From Aphelocoma coerulescens (Eukaryota > Chordata > Aves > Passeriformes > Corvidae): a stretch of 64,000 nucleotides of DNA. The position numbers were made by a program, and so were the translations under genes. The stretch is from NCBI RefSeq assembly GCF_041296385.1, contig NC_091013.1, forward strand, positions 8,198,001 to 8,262,000. Reading direction: 5' to 3'. This document shows, in pieces, positions 50,221-62,172 of the stretch (position 1 is the first letter of the stretch; the number at the start of each line of letters is the position of its first letter). The notes under the pieces were generated by a model, which saw only the letters and a program-made list of their open reading frames with translations, had not been told where the DNA came from and made no database searches.

Positions 50221-52025
50221 GCATAAAACATGCCAGCCTGAACAAGGTGGTGTTGGGTGGCTGCTGCACCCTGATCAATACTGGGAAACAGAAACCCCTC
50301 TCTGCCTCACAAGTTTCTTCCTAGTGGACTTGTTAATTTGCATCCCAAGATAATCTTCTGACTCAACGTTCACTACTACCCAGCACACCACTGGTTCACA
50401 GTCTGTAATAAGGAACTAATAATATTTTCCCTTTTTTCACCATATCAGCTGTAACTTCCCAGAGAAGTCCCCAGTCCCGCTGGTGGAATTTGAGCAATGT
50501 GCACTGTTCTTGAGACAGCAGACTTACACTTTGAGAACTGCAACCATACCCAATGTAGCTCATTCAATCCATTTCCTTCCTATTCCCGTTTTGCTAATGT
50601 CTCCTCTGTCTTTACTCATTTTGTCTTGTCTGTAGAAATAAAGAGATGTTTTACTTGTTATTGCTCCTTTCTGATGTAAACACCCTCTACCACCCCCCAA
50701 TTAACGCTTTCTCTGAGAAAGTGATGCAGAACATTGATTACAGTTGTTTGTTAACAGTGATAACAGCGCACTGGAAAAAAAATCTTTATTAAAAATGTTA
50801 CTTGCACCAGCACCTGCAAAGGAGAATCCAGTGCAGACACACAGTGAGGGCTCAGCCAAAACCACTAACTTTCTAAAACTATGTTTGCGTTTTAGTATTT
50901 TATTCACAGTTTTCATACTTGGAATAGTCTAACTACCTCCCCAGCTCTCTGGGCTACAGACACTTAAAAAGGGGAAGAAACGACACATATATGTCCTTTT
51001 CCTCAATCAAACTATGTAAAAGTTTCGACTCTCATTAGGAAGCTGAGTTTTCCACCTGCAAATCTCTAGAGAGTTGTCAAGAGACATTTCAGAGACAACC
51101 AAAACCCTCCATTCCCGTGAGCTGGGGTGGAATTAGATCCCTGCTGTGGTGCAAAGTCCATTCCTACGGAGTGTAACACACCTGCTGGAGGTATTCTGTT
51201 AGCAGCTAAACCTGCAGACCTTGCCTCTCTCTCCTGACACAAAAGGCATCTTAGAGTAGTACTAATTCTCAGGTAAGCAGATATTTCCTCTTATACATAT
51301 TTGCTTTTTGTGGGGCATGTGGCACAACATTTTATCTATAACAACAGACTCAAAACTTCTTTGGGTTGCTCTGCCAGTTTGACAACACTGCTTTGAGACC
51401 ACTGTGACTCAGAATAAGTTTGGGTTTTTATCAGATTCTGCACTAAATCTTTATTTTGCTGAATATTTTACATGTTAGAGTACATGTGTGATGAGGGGAG
51501 GGAAAAGAAGGCTCTCACTTGTGGCTGGGGGGGTGAGTGTGAACAAGCATGGCATTGATGAGGCCACTGAAATCACTCTGCAGTCCTGGAACACTTAGAA
51601 GTTTCCTGAGGTTTCTGGCTGACTCCCAGCCCCTCAACAGAGTCAGCAGAGAGGGTCCTCTCCTGTTCATTTAAAGCCAGTCCTTCATGTGTGTCCCCCA
51701 AGTATCAACCTTCTCCTGTGCTGAGACAAAAAGCAAACCAAATCCCCTTGATGTACACAGTCCATCTTGTGGATATAAAGACAAATGTGGGCAATTAAAA
51801 CCTCCAGTGTAAGTAAACATTTTAGTCTTAGCAGAGCTGATCCACTGTTGAGCAACCAGCTGGCTCCCAGCACTGCCACAGCTCTCCAGGGTTATTTGGG
51901 CTGTGTGTCCTTGAGGCCCTTCTCATCCCAACTTAAGTATTCAAAAGCCACCAGCCTGAAATCTCCTTCTGATACAGGTGAAGCCCTGGGTAAATATTGA
52001 CCTCTCCCACCAAAAACTTCTGTAC

Positions 52026-52046
52026 AAAAAAAAAAAAAAAAAAAAA
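52026..52046. repeat. poly(A) tract, 21 bases
   Basis: Twenty-one consecutive A residues. No retrocopied gene or SINE body is recognisable upstream, and no target duplication was found, so it is listed only as a homopolymer. Confidence 0.95.
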
Positions 52047-53716
52047 GGTTGTTCTCTGCAATCTAACTGTGAAAGAGCTTGTTCCTTTCCCTTTGTAACA
52101 TTTCATAACTGCAGCTGAGTGTGAAAGGAAAGCAAGTGTATATATTTGTGTTTTTCCTTATGTGTTACCTTCAGAGAAAGGACATGGCTTCTATTACATC
52201 TCTGGTTGCAACAGACGGAATAAGATGGGGGATTTTTTCCTGTGTACAACTTGTGAAAAGCTGCCTTCCCAAGTTGATCAAGCAAGTCATGAAAAATGGC
52301 CTGTTTATAAAAATGATGATTCTGATTGAGTTAAAGCACTATAAGGCAGGCAGTACTGTCCCTAAAGAGAGGAAAATAAAGGCTTTATGGAGAAGTATCT
52401 TGTTTTCCTAATAGCTCGGTTTGGAAACAAGTTTATAAAACACATTAAAATCCCCCAGGGGCTTGAGAACTGTAGTGCTTCTGAACAGTCACATTTACCT
52501 TGACCTCACAGCTGTAGGATAAGGAAAGATTGCCTTCTTGTTTAGCCCCAGGAATACCATACTTGGCATTTATTTAGCACTTGCAGTTTTAATAGCTCTA
52601 GAACCACAAACCAAGAATCCTTGCAGCCCAAATGGTGCAGCAGGTTCAGGCACCTTTACTATAACCTGTCTTTCACCCCTTTCCTCATCTGCCTGAATGA
52701 AAGCCAGCCCTGTGGGGCTCTTGCCTGCCAGGGTTAGAAATTTTCCACAAGAGTCCAGCAGGATACTGTGAGACTTAGGCCAGTTGAACAAAAAATGTCC
52801 TGTTTCATGTAGGTTGCAAAGAACAACTTTGGTTTTGATCATATTCAAAGTACTGTTAAGGGCTGTGACATGCAGAGACAGGATTTCCATGTGGTTTGTC
52901 CTTTTTTTTCTTAAATTTAGATTTTACCATGACATTTTATAATCCTGTCATCTGCTTTTAAAGAAGGAAGATCTTGGCTCCTACCTCTCACCAGTTTATT
53001 AGGATTAGTATTTGGGATAAAAAAAAACGTGGAAAGGAGAGTCAGGGAGCAGTAAGTGCACAAGCCAGAGACCAGACCCTATGAAGTTTTAAAATGGATC
53101 AACTTCTCCCCTGTCTCTTGCTGCCCTCACTAATGCCTTGGGATTTTTATTTCATTATTTTGACTCAGCAAATTATTGGGGAAATGGCTGAATGTAAGAG
53201 TAGCAAGGGAGATTTCTTAGTGCCTGTTCTGTAAAGTGACAGTGCTTTATTTCCTTGACCACAGCACCAAGGTGGAAAGTGCCTTAGGGGCATCATGATC
53301 ACTAAAGACAAATCACACAAGTGAAGAGTGCATTTTGTTTACCAAAGGATCTGTCAATGCCCATCTAGCATTCTCATGCTCACCTAGAACATGAAATCTT
53401 CATCAAATAGAGTAAAATACGGGCATTGGTGTGCTCCTGAAGCTCTCACCTCCTCCATTAGACTGACATTAGAGAAACAGCTTGGCTTCTCTCCATGAAT
53501 GGCAAAGCATCAGGGGTGTGGGATGCCTGAAAAAACCACTGCCTCCAAACTGAGGGAGCCAGCTGCTGCTGAAGGGGTTTCAGAGAGGTTCATGGGGTGT
53601 TGCCTGCTGCCCAGGTATTCTGTAGGTAAAGACCAGGAGAAGAGAATAAAGTCAAAAGAAATTTTAAGGAGAGTTCCCTCTGGGAATACAAAGTGGGAAA
53701 TAATGGTAGTAATGGT

Positions 53717-53743
53717 AGTAATAATAATAATAATAATAATAAT
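53717..53743. repeat. (AAT)n microsatellite
   Basis: About eight to nine AAT/ATA units follow two imperfect TAATGGTAG units (53,701-53,718), which probably seeded the array. Confidence 0.92.
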
Positions 53744-56700
53744 GACAACACCAGCAATCACCTTTTAGAATAGCCATGAAGAATTTATCTAAAAAAAAGA
53801 GTGTACAGCAATACAGACTGTAAGACAGGGCTGTCATTCCATATTCCTAGTGACTAGACTTTGCACCCCATTTTCATTCCCAAGTATGCCTTTTTAGTTT
53901 TATACTTTTAACCATTGGTTTAGATTTATAGCAGCTTAGAACACTGGAATCTCAAATCATGGTGGGAACCCCTCTGATATTAACTCCATATGGATATTAA
54001 CCTTCAATTATAACACACTGTTTCACCCTGCTGAACCATTATACTGAATTTTTTAAACAAAGACTATCATTGGGGGGAAAAAACCCACTTTTTTTCATAT
54101 TAACTTAATTTTTCAGATGTAAGACACCATTTTCCAAAAGCAATGTGTATAAATATAAAAAATTGTCCAGTCATCCTATGCATTATATACTACTTAACTG
54201 AGAAGAATAGGCATTGACTATAGATTTAAAAACTCAGTAGATCCCTGAGAGCCACTATGTAATCTTACGAATGCAATTATGATTCAAAGCAAAGGTTAAA
54301 ATCAATGTCTTTATGGCTCATCATCAGCAACACATCCCTCAGAAGAGAAAGCTGACGATGGAGTTAACTGACGGATGCCTTTCCTGTAATGCTGCTCAGG
54401 GCAAATAATTTTACAGCACATTCCAGAGTGCTGAATGACCTGGAGAGATGACAAACCCCTTTGTGAATCCCCTGGGAGCCGAACCGGAGAAAGGTGGAAA
54501 TTACCAGCAAAAAATCTGACTTGCTGAAAAAATGGTTTACATTTTTCTCAGCCAGATCCTCTATATCCACCAAAATGAGGATGGTGCTGCAGCAGCCTCC
54601 CCAGACTAAATCAGATGACAAAGAGCTGTGCTGAGGAACCGAAAATGTGTGAGTTCATCTTGCTTTTACCTACATGCAGAGGCTGTACTCTGAAAATCTC
54701 TGGACTCCATCTAAAAACCTTAAAAGTGGACAGTAGCACAGCTTAATCCTTCAGGGCATTTCTTTAGCCTGGCAAGCTTTGACCCTTTTCTGCAGATCTA
54801 CAGGAACTTATAGCTTGACTTTTTCCATACATAGTGTGCACTTGGTAGTCTTGGTCACCTTTTTGTGACTGTTTCTTTCTACAGCTGTGTCCTTTAGATC
54901 AGAGCACAGGTTTTAAGGGGGATTTTACAGCCTTCCAGGGATCTTTAAAGATCAAGGGACAGGGGAGCAGAGGGCTTGGCATCCTTTGGGCTGCTGCACT
55001 ACTGCAATATGAGTGGTATTGATGGGACACTGGGGTCCCTGAGGCTGGAGGTGGTGGGGTTTCTTTCCAGTCTGAGCTTCACCCTTGCTCTGGTCTCTAG
55101 CTTTAAAGGCAAACCTTCTCCCTGCTTTTTATATTTAATGAGAAGGGGGAGACATAGGTCCTGGGAAAGACCTTATCAGCATGTATTTTCTTAACATGGT
55201 GGCTTAAGGGTTGTTAGGAATTTCTAAGTAGATGCAACTACTGTCTCCCATTGCTTTGAGAGAATAGCCTATGGGCCAGAATTGCTGTTTCCTCTGAAAC
55301 AGGCATGCACTGGATCTTTTCAGGGATGACGTGGTGCCTGTCTGCTGCGCATCCTCTTCTGCACTGGGCAGTTAATGAACAAGTGACAGAATGCCAGGAT
55401 GTTTTCCTGGGACACATGAAGGGAGGCTGACTTACCCTCACAGAATTCAGGGGAATTTCCCTTGGAGATCTGAGATGAAAACCTATGTGCCCCAGCAGAT
55501 AAGTGAGCATTGATATAGGCTTCTTTACAGACAGGTGAAGAGTGAGGTGAAGACTATTGGGAACTGTGGTTTGGAGCTCATGAGGATGCCTCAGAACACA
55601 GCAGGCAGGGCAGGGGACAAGGGCAGCTCTTCCCACCTCCAGAGCTCACCTAGTGTGGCAACCACCATAGTCAAGAGGTAATTTATCCTTTGGGATGATT
55701 GATGCTGCCTTGGGATAGGGATGACTGGGAGGATTTCTCAACAAGAGCACAGTTGGGTTTGTTTTTACCTACAGCAACCTTTATTTCCGCATGTTTCCTT
55801 TCTAACAAACACGTGATGGCAACGTGTAAGAGCACGAGGAGCAAGCTGAGCCTCCAAAACCAGACTGACACACACACTGGGCCTTAAGAACCTTGTTTTA
55901 CAGTGGAGGCACCTCAGGAACACAGCACTGCATTTCTTGTTTGTTCTCAGGGTATGTGCTGCAGAGGCCTCGTGCTGGTCTCTGCTTCTTGTTGGCTCCT
56001 CAGCAGGTCACCAGACCCCAGCTGGCAGTGGCTAATTGCAATCAGCAGGTGAGAAATGCAGTGTCTCAGCAAGGGAATTGCCTCCAACTCTGGGACATGT
56101 TCTGAGAAATGGGGAGTATCCAGAAAAAGAAAGGGAGAGGCCTTAAACCTGGACTTCTGTGGAAAGCAGCACTTAAGAAAGACATCGGTGCATAGGACAA
56201 GTCACATTAGTTTTTTCTAGAGTTATAATGGAATGATTTACTGTTAACAGGTGGGAATCTTTCAGCACTCCTCTGGTAGCTTCTAGTTGCTGTCTAGTGT
56301 CACTCGATGCGTCATTGCCATGTTTTTGGGGGGCTTTTTGCAAGGTTGTAAGCATCCTTCTGAAGCTCAAGGGACAGTGAGGGAGTAGAGAGTGTCTTGC
56401 ACTTGGACCAGCAGATCAAACATGGCCCAGAGTCTTCCTGTCTGGAAGGCAACTGACCAACCTTGATGGTCAGTCGGTCACCTCAGGCTGTGGGCAGTTT
56501 TCTGCTTTGCTGTGTGCTTTGTTTGGGAACCTGGGATGCCAAACACAATGCATGGCACAAGTGTGTGGTCTGTGTCTTTGTAGCAGCCACTGCTTTCAGG
56601 TGATTTTGTCTGAGCTAAGGATATCTCTACCATCTTGTCAGTCAGAGCCCACAGCAGAGGAAACAGTGATTAAATCTGCAAGGAGAATATGATGCTTCCT

Positions 56701-57789
56701 CATCTTCAGAAGATCCTTAGAGGTTAAGGTTGAGTCACAAAAGCTTGCCAAGCAGTAGTGTAAGCTTCTGTGTTGATAAATTCGAGAGGACTTCATGGCT
56801 AGCAATATAGAATCTTGGCAGGTGCTGAGTTATCTCAGCAGTAGGTATGTTACAGGACATGGGAAGCTATGGATGACGGATACATGTTTGAACAGCTCCC
56901 TGTTCTAACTGGCTATTGTGAGCCTAAGATTCCTCTGAGACAGACAAGTGGGCCATTTCTGGGTGGTTTAAGCAATGAGAAGATTTCAGTCCTGCAAAAA
57001 AAAAAAAAGACACCACCATCTTATCCAAAAGAAATCCCACATTAGGTCTCACGTAGGGATTGCCAGTATAGTGAATATTGGTAATAGCACATGTGCTGAG
57101 CAGTTCCACATCAGTGATGCTGCATGCAGCTGCTGAAATGGAAAAGCATTGAACAGCCTGGGAACAATGGGGGAGATCCCTGGATTCTCATGCGAGAGGC
57201 ATGTCTGCATTTATTTGTCTGCAGTGGTGCTGATTCTCTGGGATCATCAAGGGCAAATTCTGCCAGATAGAGATCAGTGCACAGGCAGGAAAAGTAATTA
57301 ACATTTTATTATCATCCCGTTCATGTGCAATTAAAATAGAGTCGATTCCCCTTCAGATAAAGATGCATAAATAAGTAGAGGCTGGCTGTGGGTCCTAAAG
57401 CAGACAAAGGTAACCTGAAAGTCAAAAAAGATCACCTGTCAGTTCAGTCCCTCACACTGAGATGCTCCAGGAAAAGGAGACAAGCAGAGCACATGGGAAA
57501 TGGCATGCTCAACAGTGAGATAGCATGCAGACAGCTTTTTGTTGTTGTAGCTTCAAACCCCAATTTTAATTGCAGTGGGTTTACAGGTTAATGAAACAAT
57601 ACGGTCCTTCCAAAGAAACAGCTGTTTGGTGGATAATTTTAATCACAACCTGGTGATAACCACCCATGGGAGTTCATCTGAGCTGCCAAGTAACTTTTCT
57701 AACAAAGAGTAAAGACGGTCCCGAGCCTGTAGCTGGAGAACTGAACAAGCAGAAACAACGAAGCAAATTGAAACGCTTCTCTGTCCCTT

Positions 57790-58110
57790 GCATGCGTATC
57801 TCTGAGTAGAAAACTCTGGAGAACACAGATCACTTTGTTACAGGAGGACAGCACACGCACAGTCACTGGTGCTGACCATCAGCTGGTGCGAAATGGCACA
57901 GCACATCTGATGCCAATTGATTGCATCCCAGCACGCCACCCATTAAGCAGTTTATCGAAGTGCTCCATTTGGACAGGCTGCTTTGAGGCAGCAGCCACTG
58001 CTGAAATTGCTGGAAAACCTCTGGAAACAGGGCTCCTTGGGTCAGACTAATTATTGGTCATTTAGCCTGACATTAATTGTCCCAGCAACCATGTGGGATA
58101 AAAACAGGCT
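57790..58110. promoter_or_regulatory. possible conserved noncoding element
   Basis: The stretch carries retained CpGs in otherwise balanced DNA, with ACTAATTATTGGTCATTTAG and ACATTAATTG near 58,046-58,079, and no simple repeats. CATTAAGCAGTTTATCGAAG at about 57,941-57,960 is similar in character. An open frame (57,835-58,050) runs through it but has no splice signals. Regulatory function is inferred from appearance only. Confidence 0.22.
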
Positions 58111-60192
58111 TCTGCCTGTCTAGGGTAAACAGCGCTAGTGACACTCCCTAAAAATCAGACAATGTGTCTGGTGAAAGCTTTTAGAGCCTTTCACAAGCTG
58201 CAAGAGAGCACGTAAGTGATGGAAGGCGGTAGGGTGGGTGCATTATTGTTCTCATTAGAGCATCATCTGCCAATTTATTGCAGCAAGAAGCCAGCAAATG
58301 CGAAGCCTTGTCTTGTGAAAAAAGCCCCACAATGCTCCTTATGCAACATTTAAGATATTCAGGGGTTGGGCACGTGGGGGGTTCTGTGGATGTGGCCCTC
58401 ACTGCAGCCTGGCTCTCTGTTTGGAAGAGCAAAGGGAGGAAGAGCGGAGAGGGCAGCGAGGTGGCCGTGACAAAGATCTCAGCCCCTGGCCCCAGTGAGG
58501 GCACTGCAGGCACCAGCTTGGGGCCTGGACTCTCCAAAAGGAGACAGCACATGGGCTCCCCAGGATTTCACCATCATGAAAACCCACTGCTTCTCACCAG
58601 ACTGTTAATTTTTAAGCATGCCAAGAAATAACATCGCTATCTTAGGCATGTGCTTCCAGACACACGTTTATTTGATAAGGTGGATTGATTTTTTCCCATC
58701 TTCGCTTCCTTATGGCCTGGATCCTGCTGCCTTTGAAGTATGTGGTTTCTGTAGTGTAAGATCAAACATCTCAGCAGCTCTTGGATAAGAAGAATCCTAC
58801 ACTGCAACTGTCCATCCCCACACAGCCATCTGTCTCCTGTCCTTCTCATGGACAGGCTAATAGTTTCACTTAGGACATGCTGGTGGAAGAAATCCTATTA
58901 TTTGGGGAGCACTGAGGATTTGGCCATTCATTTACAACAAAATTTGTTGCATAACAGACCCTGTGCAGTAACAACAGGCACCCCTCATTTTGTTCCTTCC
59001 TGTACAAGCTAAACAGGGACTGCAGGTCACAGTGGTGTGAGCAGCTCTGGACCTCTCAGCTCAATCCCTGCTGGCATCAGATGATTCCAGGAGCATGAGG
59101 TGTCGCTCCCAGGCTGTTGAGAGAAGCTGGAATACTTGGAGCCATCACCAATCCCTCTAGGTCTGGATTTGGCTGCAGTCCAGCATCTGCACAGTGAGGC
59201 CTGGGGAACTCACTGGGAACTCTGCACTCTACTGTAATACAGAGGCAAAGGATTAGGGAAGCCCTGCAATACTCCAAAGAGCTGTGTGTGCTACACATGA
59301 GGCTCTTTGCTCCAACTAGGGAGGCTCCAGGATTTAAATGAGCAGGAGTAGCCATCCCAATTCTAAAATGAAGCTAAAACTCAGAAGTTTAGTGAAGTGG
59401 TGTACATTTGCCCTATTTTCAGACAGACCTTGAGGTGTCTTAAGATGGACCTAAATCTTCTTTCTTCTTTGCTTTCTCAACTATAGCACTCCATCTCCAT
59501 GGAGAGAAGGAAACTGGAGGGAGTGCAAGAACGGTGTCCCCATGAGCTGAGGATCCCCAGCCTTCCTCTCTGCTGTTCTGAGCTCAGCTGGATCCACCTG
59601 GTGAAACCTGCCCATTTCTAGTGGGCAGTGACACATGGCAGCTGCTGCCCTGCAGAACAACCCAGGGAAAGGGAAATCCCAACACATTCAAGGCCTTCCC
59701 ACCATCACACTTTAGAAGAGTGAAGCAAGGCAGGGAACTGCTCTGGGGTTCAGCACTGACCTCACAGTGTCTCATGTCCCAGCAGCGCAGCTGTGGGCTG
59801 ATGGGGAGGGATGGACCACCTGCACTATTGCAAAAGGCAAGGGTGAGAGGGCAGCTGTGTGAGAGATTGCAAATGCTTTACCAACACGGCAGCCCTGCAC
59901 CGGGTTTCAGAGCGCTGCTGGCACTGGGAGGTGTGCTGATCATCAAAACCTGGAAAGGAGCTTCTGAAGCAGCATCTGCTGCCATCCAGCCCGCCCCTGG
60001 TTTTCAGAGGAAAGAAACTGCCTCTCTGGATGCAAAAGCATCTCCTCCTTGGGAACTTGCTGGAGAGCTCTGATACAGCCACCACCTCCCAGGGGAGGCT
60101 GGGATCCCAAGCACCTCAGCAAATTCAGGCTGAAATGCTTCTCAGTGTTTGAAGTTTTGCTGGCCACTCCTTTTCCTTTGCGGCCATAGATC

Positions 60193-60220
60193 AGAGAGAG
60201 TGAGAGAGAGAGAGAGAGAG
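60193..60220. repeat. (AG)n microsatellite
   Basis: AG units with a single interruption at about 60,201. Confidence 0.93.
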
Positions 60221-60303
60221 CAGAGAAAGCAGATGGTTTGTCTAAATAAAGGTCAGACTTGCTGCTCGGGAGGCAGCAGACCAGTGTTGTTCTGCAATGA
60301 GCC

Positions 60304-60336
60304 GTGTAACGCTGTCAGGTCACACAGCTAGAGAGT
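60304..60336 (+). repeat. possible MIR/CORE-SINE relic
   Basis: GTGTAAC, then GTCAGGTCACACAGCTAGAG, matches the MIR core piece AAGGTCACACAGCTAGTAAG. Thirteen consecutive bases (GGTCACACAGCTA) agree, but the match is short and upstream similarity is poor. Confidence 0.3.
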
Positions 60337-61529
60337 CCCCTGGGGAAGGTGAAAGCATTACCCCACTGATGCCATTCCTATCTTTTATGAAAGCCTGCAC
60401 AAACACACACAAATTGTGCAATTAGCTAATATTCAGACAGCTGGTACCTTCTAAGTGACTCAGATAAGATCAGGCAATAAAAGCAGAAGAACCTCCTACT
60501 TAAAACTTCCTAGAGGTGCAAAACCATGCCTATGCCCCAAACAAGAAAACCTTGTTTTCAGCCATGTACCTGAGCCTATTGCCAAATGAAGTCAGCAAAC
60601 ATACAAGAGAGGCATGCAGGTAACTAGCACTGACTACTCCAGCAGCTGGACCTACGAGGGCAAAGGAAAGCTAAAATTCATTGCTTGTATAGCATCAAAG
60701 ACAGAGCTAAAGCAAAATGTAGGCAAGCTGCATAATCAGGTTACTTAAAGTTGTCTTTTACGTCTCATTCTTTAAGAAAGAAGCATTGTTTTCTATCTAA
60801 CAATGGCTAAAGCCAAAATGTAAAGCTCTTGGGGGAATAAGTGAAATTCTGTACTCTTTCAGTAGAGCAGACATCACTAATTACCTTTCACCTTGTAGAA
60901 TGCCAAATTAGCTGGAAAAAATAGATCAAGCTACTCTTAGGTACAGTGATTAAAGTGATCAAAAGCTCATAACAGCACAGAGAGTGCAGCGTGGTTGTAG
61001 TTGTGCTCTAACACCTGCACTTCATGATGGAAGATAACAAGAGGCCAGGAGAAATGTAAACATGAGCATTTTGCAAATGCTCACATTGAATTTCACAAAT
61101 CATCCCAAATGTGAACTTTGGGATTTAATCTCAAACTTCCATCTCGAGCTGTGTTTTCCCAAAGCAAGGCAAGGCTCGTGGAAAGAGGTAATATTCCTTC
61201 TTCTGATCTTCAAGCATCCTGGCCACAAAACTCTGTTATGCCATTAATCTAAAGGCTCTTTAATATTATTGTAGAATGAAAAGGGGGTTGGAATATTCTG
61301 AAACATAAGGAGATGCTGTGGAGATTTAAAAGACCCAGGCCAACTTCTGTGTCAGCATTCAAACCAACCTTCAGACTTTCTTCTAAAGTCTATGTAGCCA
61401 TCCCCTCTCTGTCAGGAAAAGAAGGATGGATCTCATTACTTCACTGTATTTAATATTTTTCTTGGCAGTGCTGCTGTGTGGACTAAATGCTGAATGTCTC
61501 TACACATTTGGAACCACCCCATGCAAAGG

Positions 61530-62167
61530 TGGTGTGGTTTGGCCAAATTTAGAAATGTATCCTCTGAGAGAAGGCAGGTCACAACCATCCCTTCCCCACC
61601 AGGTTCGGGAAAAATAAATTCCTCGAAGGAAAGTGAAGGAGATAAAAACTATTTATTTAACAAACACACGGGAAAAGGAAAATAATGCTAAATAATAAAA
61701 TCTCTCGCGGTGGAGGAAAAACCTGGGAAAGTGTTCGAGTCCTCCCTTTGGTCTCCTCGGAGCTGGGGCTTGGCCCAGGGCCAGGCCCTCTGTGCCCAGT
61801 GGAAAGTCCTCCTGATGTGCTCTGATGTTGAAGCAGTCCAGTAGAAAAGGGAGAAAATCCGAAATTCCACGGAAGGAAAAACGAAGTTCAACTCTCAGTC
61901 TCTCCAGAGAAAGGGAAACTGAACAACTGGCCAAAAGCTGACTGGAAAGCCACAAGCCAGGTGCCTCCTCCCTCCCCTGCCGCAGCTGGAAAAAAAGTCG
62001 CTATCTCTGTGTGACCTTGAACAAGCTGCAAACTGCTTTGAGAAAGTTTTGCTCAGTTTTCCCTTCCCCCTCTCAGGCTCAGTTTAAAGGCATAGAAAGG
62101 CACAAGAATTAATTTCTGGGCATAGGGCAGCAATATGGGATACACATCATAAAGTCACCCCAAGACA
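61530..62167 (-). mobile_element. solo LTR of an ERVL-like endogenous retrovirus, copy B
   Basis: This 638-bp element belongs to the same family as 14,844-15,507 but lies in reverse orientation. Its right edge GTCACCCCAAGACA is the reverse complement of the LTR start, and the left edge TGGTGTGGTTTGGCCAAATT that of its end. A perfect 5-bp duplication AAAGG flanks it (61,525-61,529 and 62,168-62,172). This differs from that of copy A, so the two are independent insertions and not a local duplication. The AATAAA signal appears as TTTATT at 61,652-61,657. Indels and substitutions against copy A are spread along the whole length. No internal retroviral genes adjoin it. Confidence 0.88.
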
Positions 62168-62172
62168 AAAGG

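Larger units (their letters stand above)
50221..57789. other. unique noncoding DNA
   Basis: No gene is recognised. Frames up to 132 codons (55,238-55,636 minus) lack domains and splice context. Apart from the poly(A) and AAT tracts listed separately, a 13-base A run lies at 56,996-57,008. The part 57,290-57,390 is AT-rich with TAATTA-type words and may be conserved DNA, but this is untested. Confidence 0.5.
58111..61524. other. unique noncoding DNA
   Basis: No gene is recognised. The 150-codon frame at 59,621-60,073 is opposed by minus-strand frames over the same bases and has no domain. GC-richer DNA lies at 58,360-58,560 and 59,580-60,110. Confidence 0.48.

Noticed and set aside
52026..52046. 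Poly(A) tract as the tail of a processed pseudogene
   Set aside because: No gene-like sequence upstream and no flanking duplication.
55238..55636. 132-codon minus-strand frame
   Set aside because: No recognised domain, and no promoter or splice context.
59621..60073. 150-codon plus-strand frame
   Set aside because: Opposed frames cover the same interval, and there is no domain and no splice-site pair.
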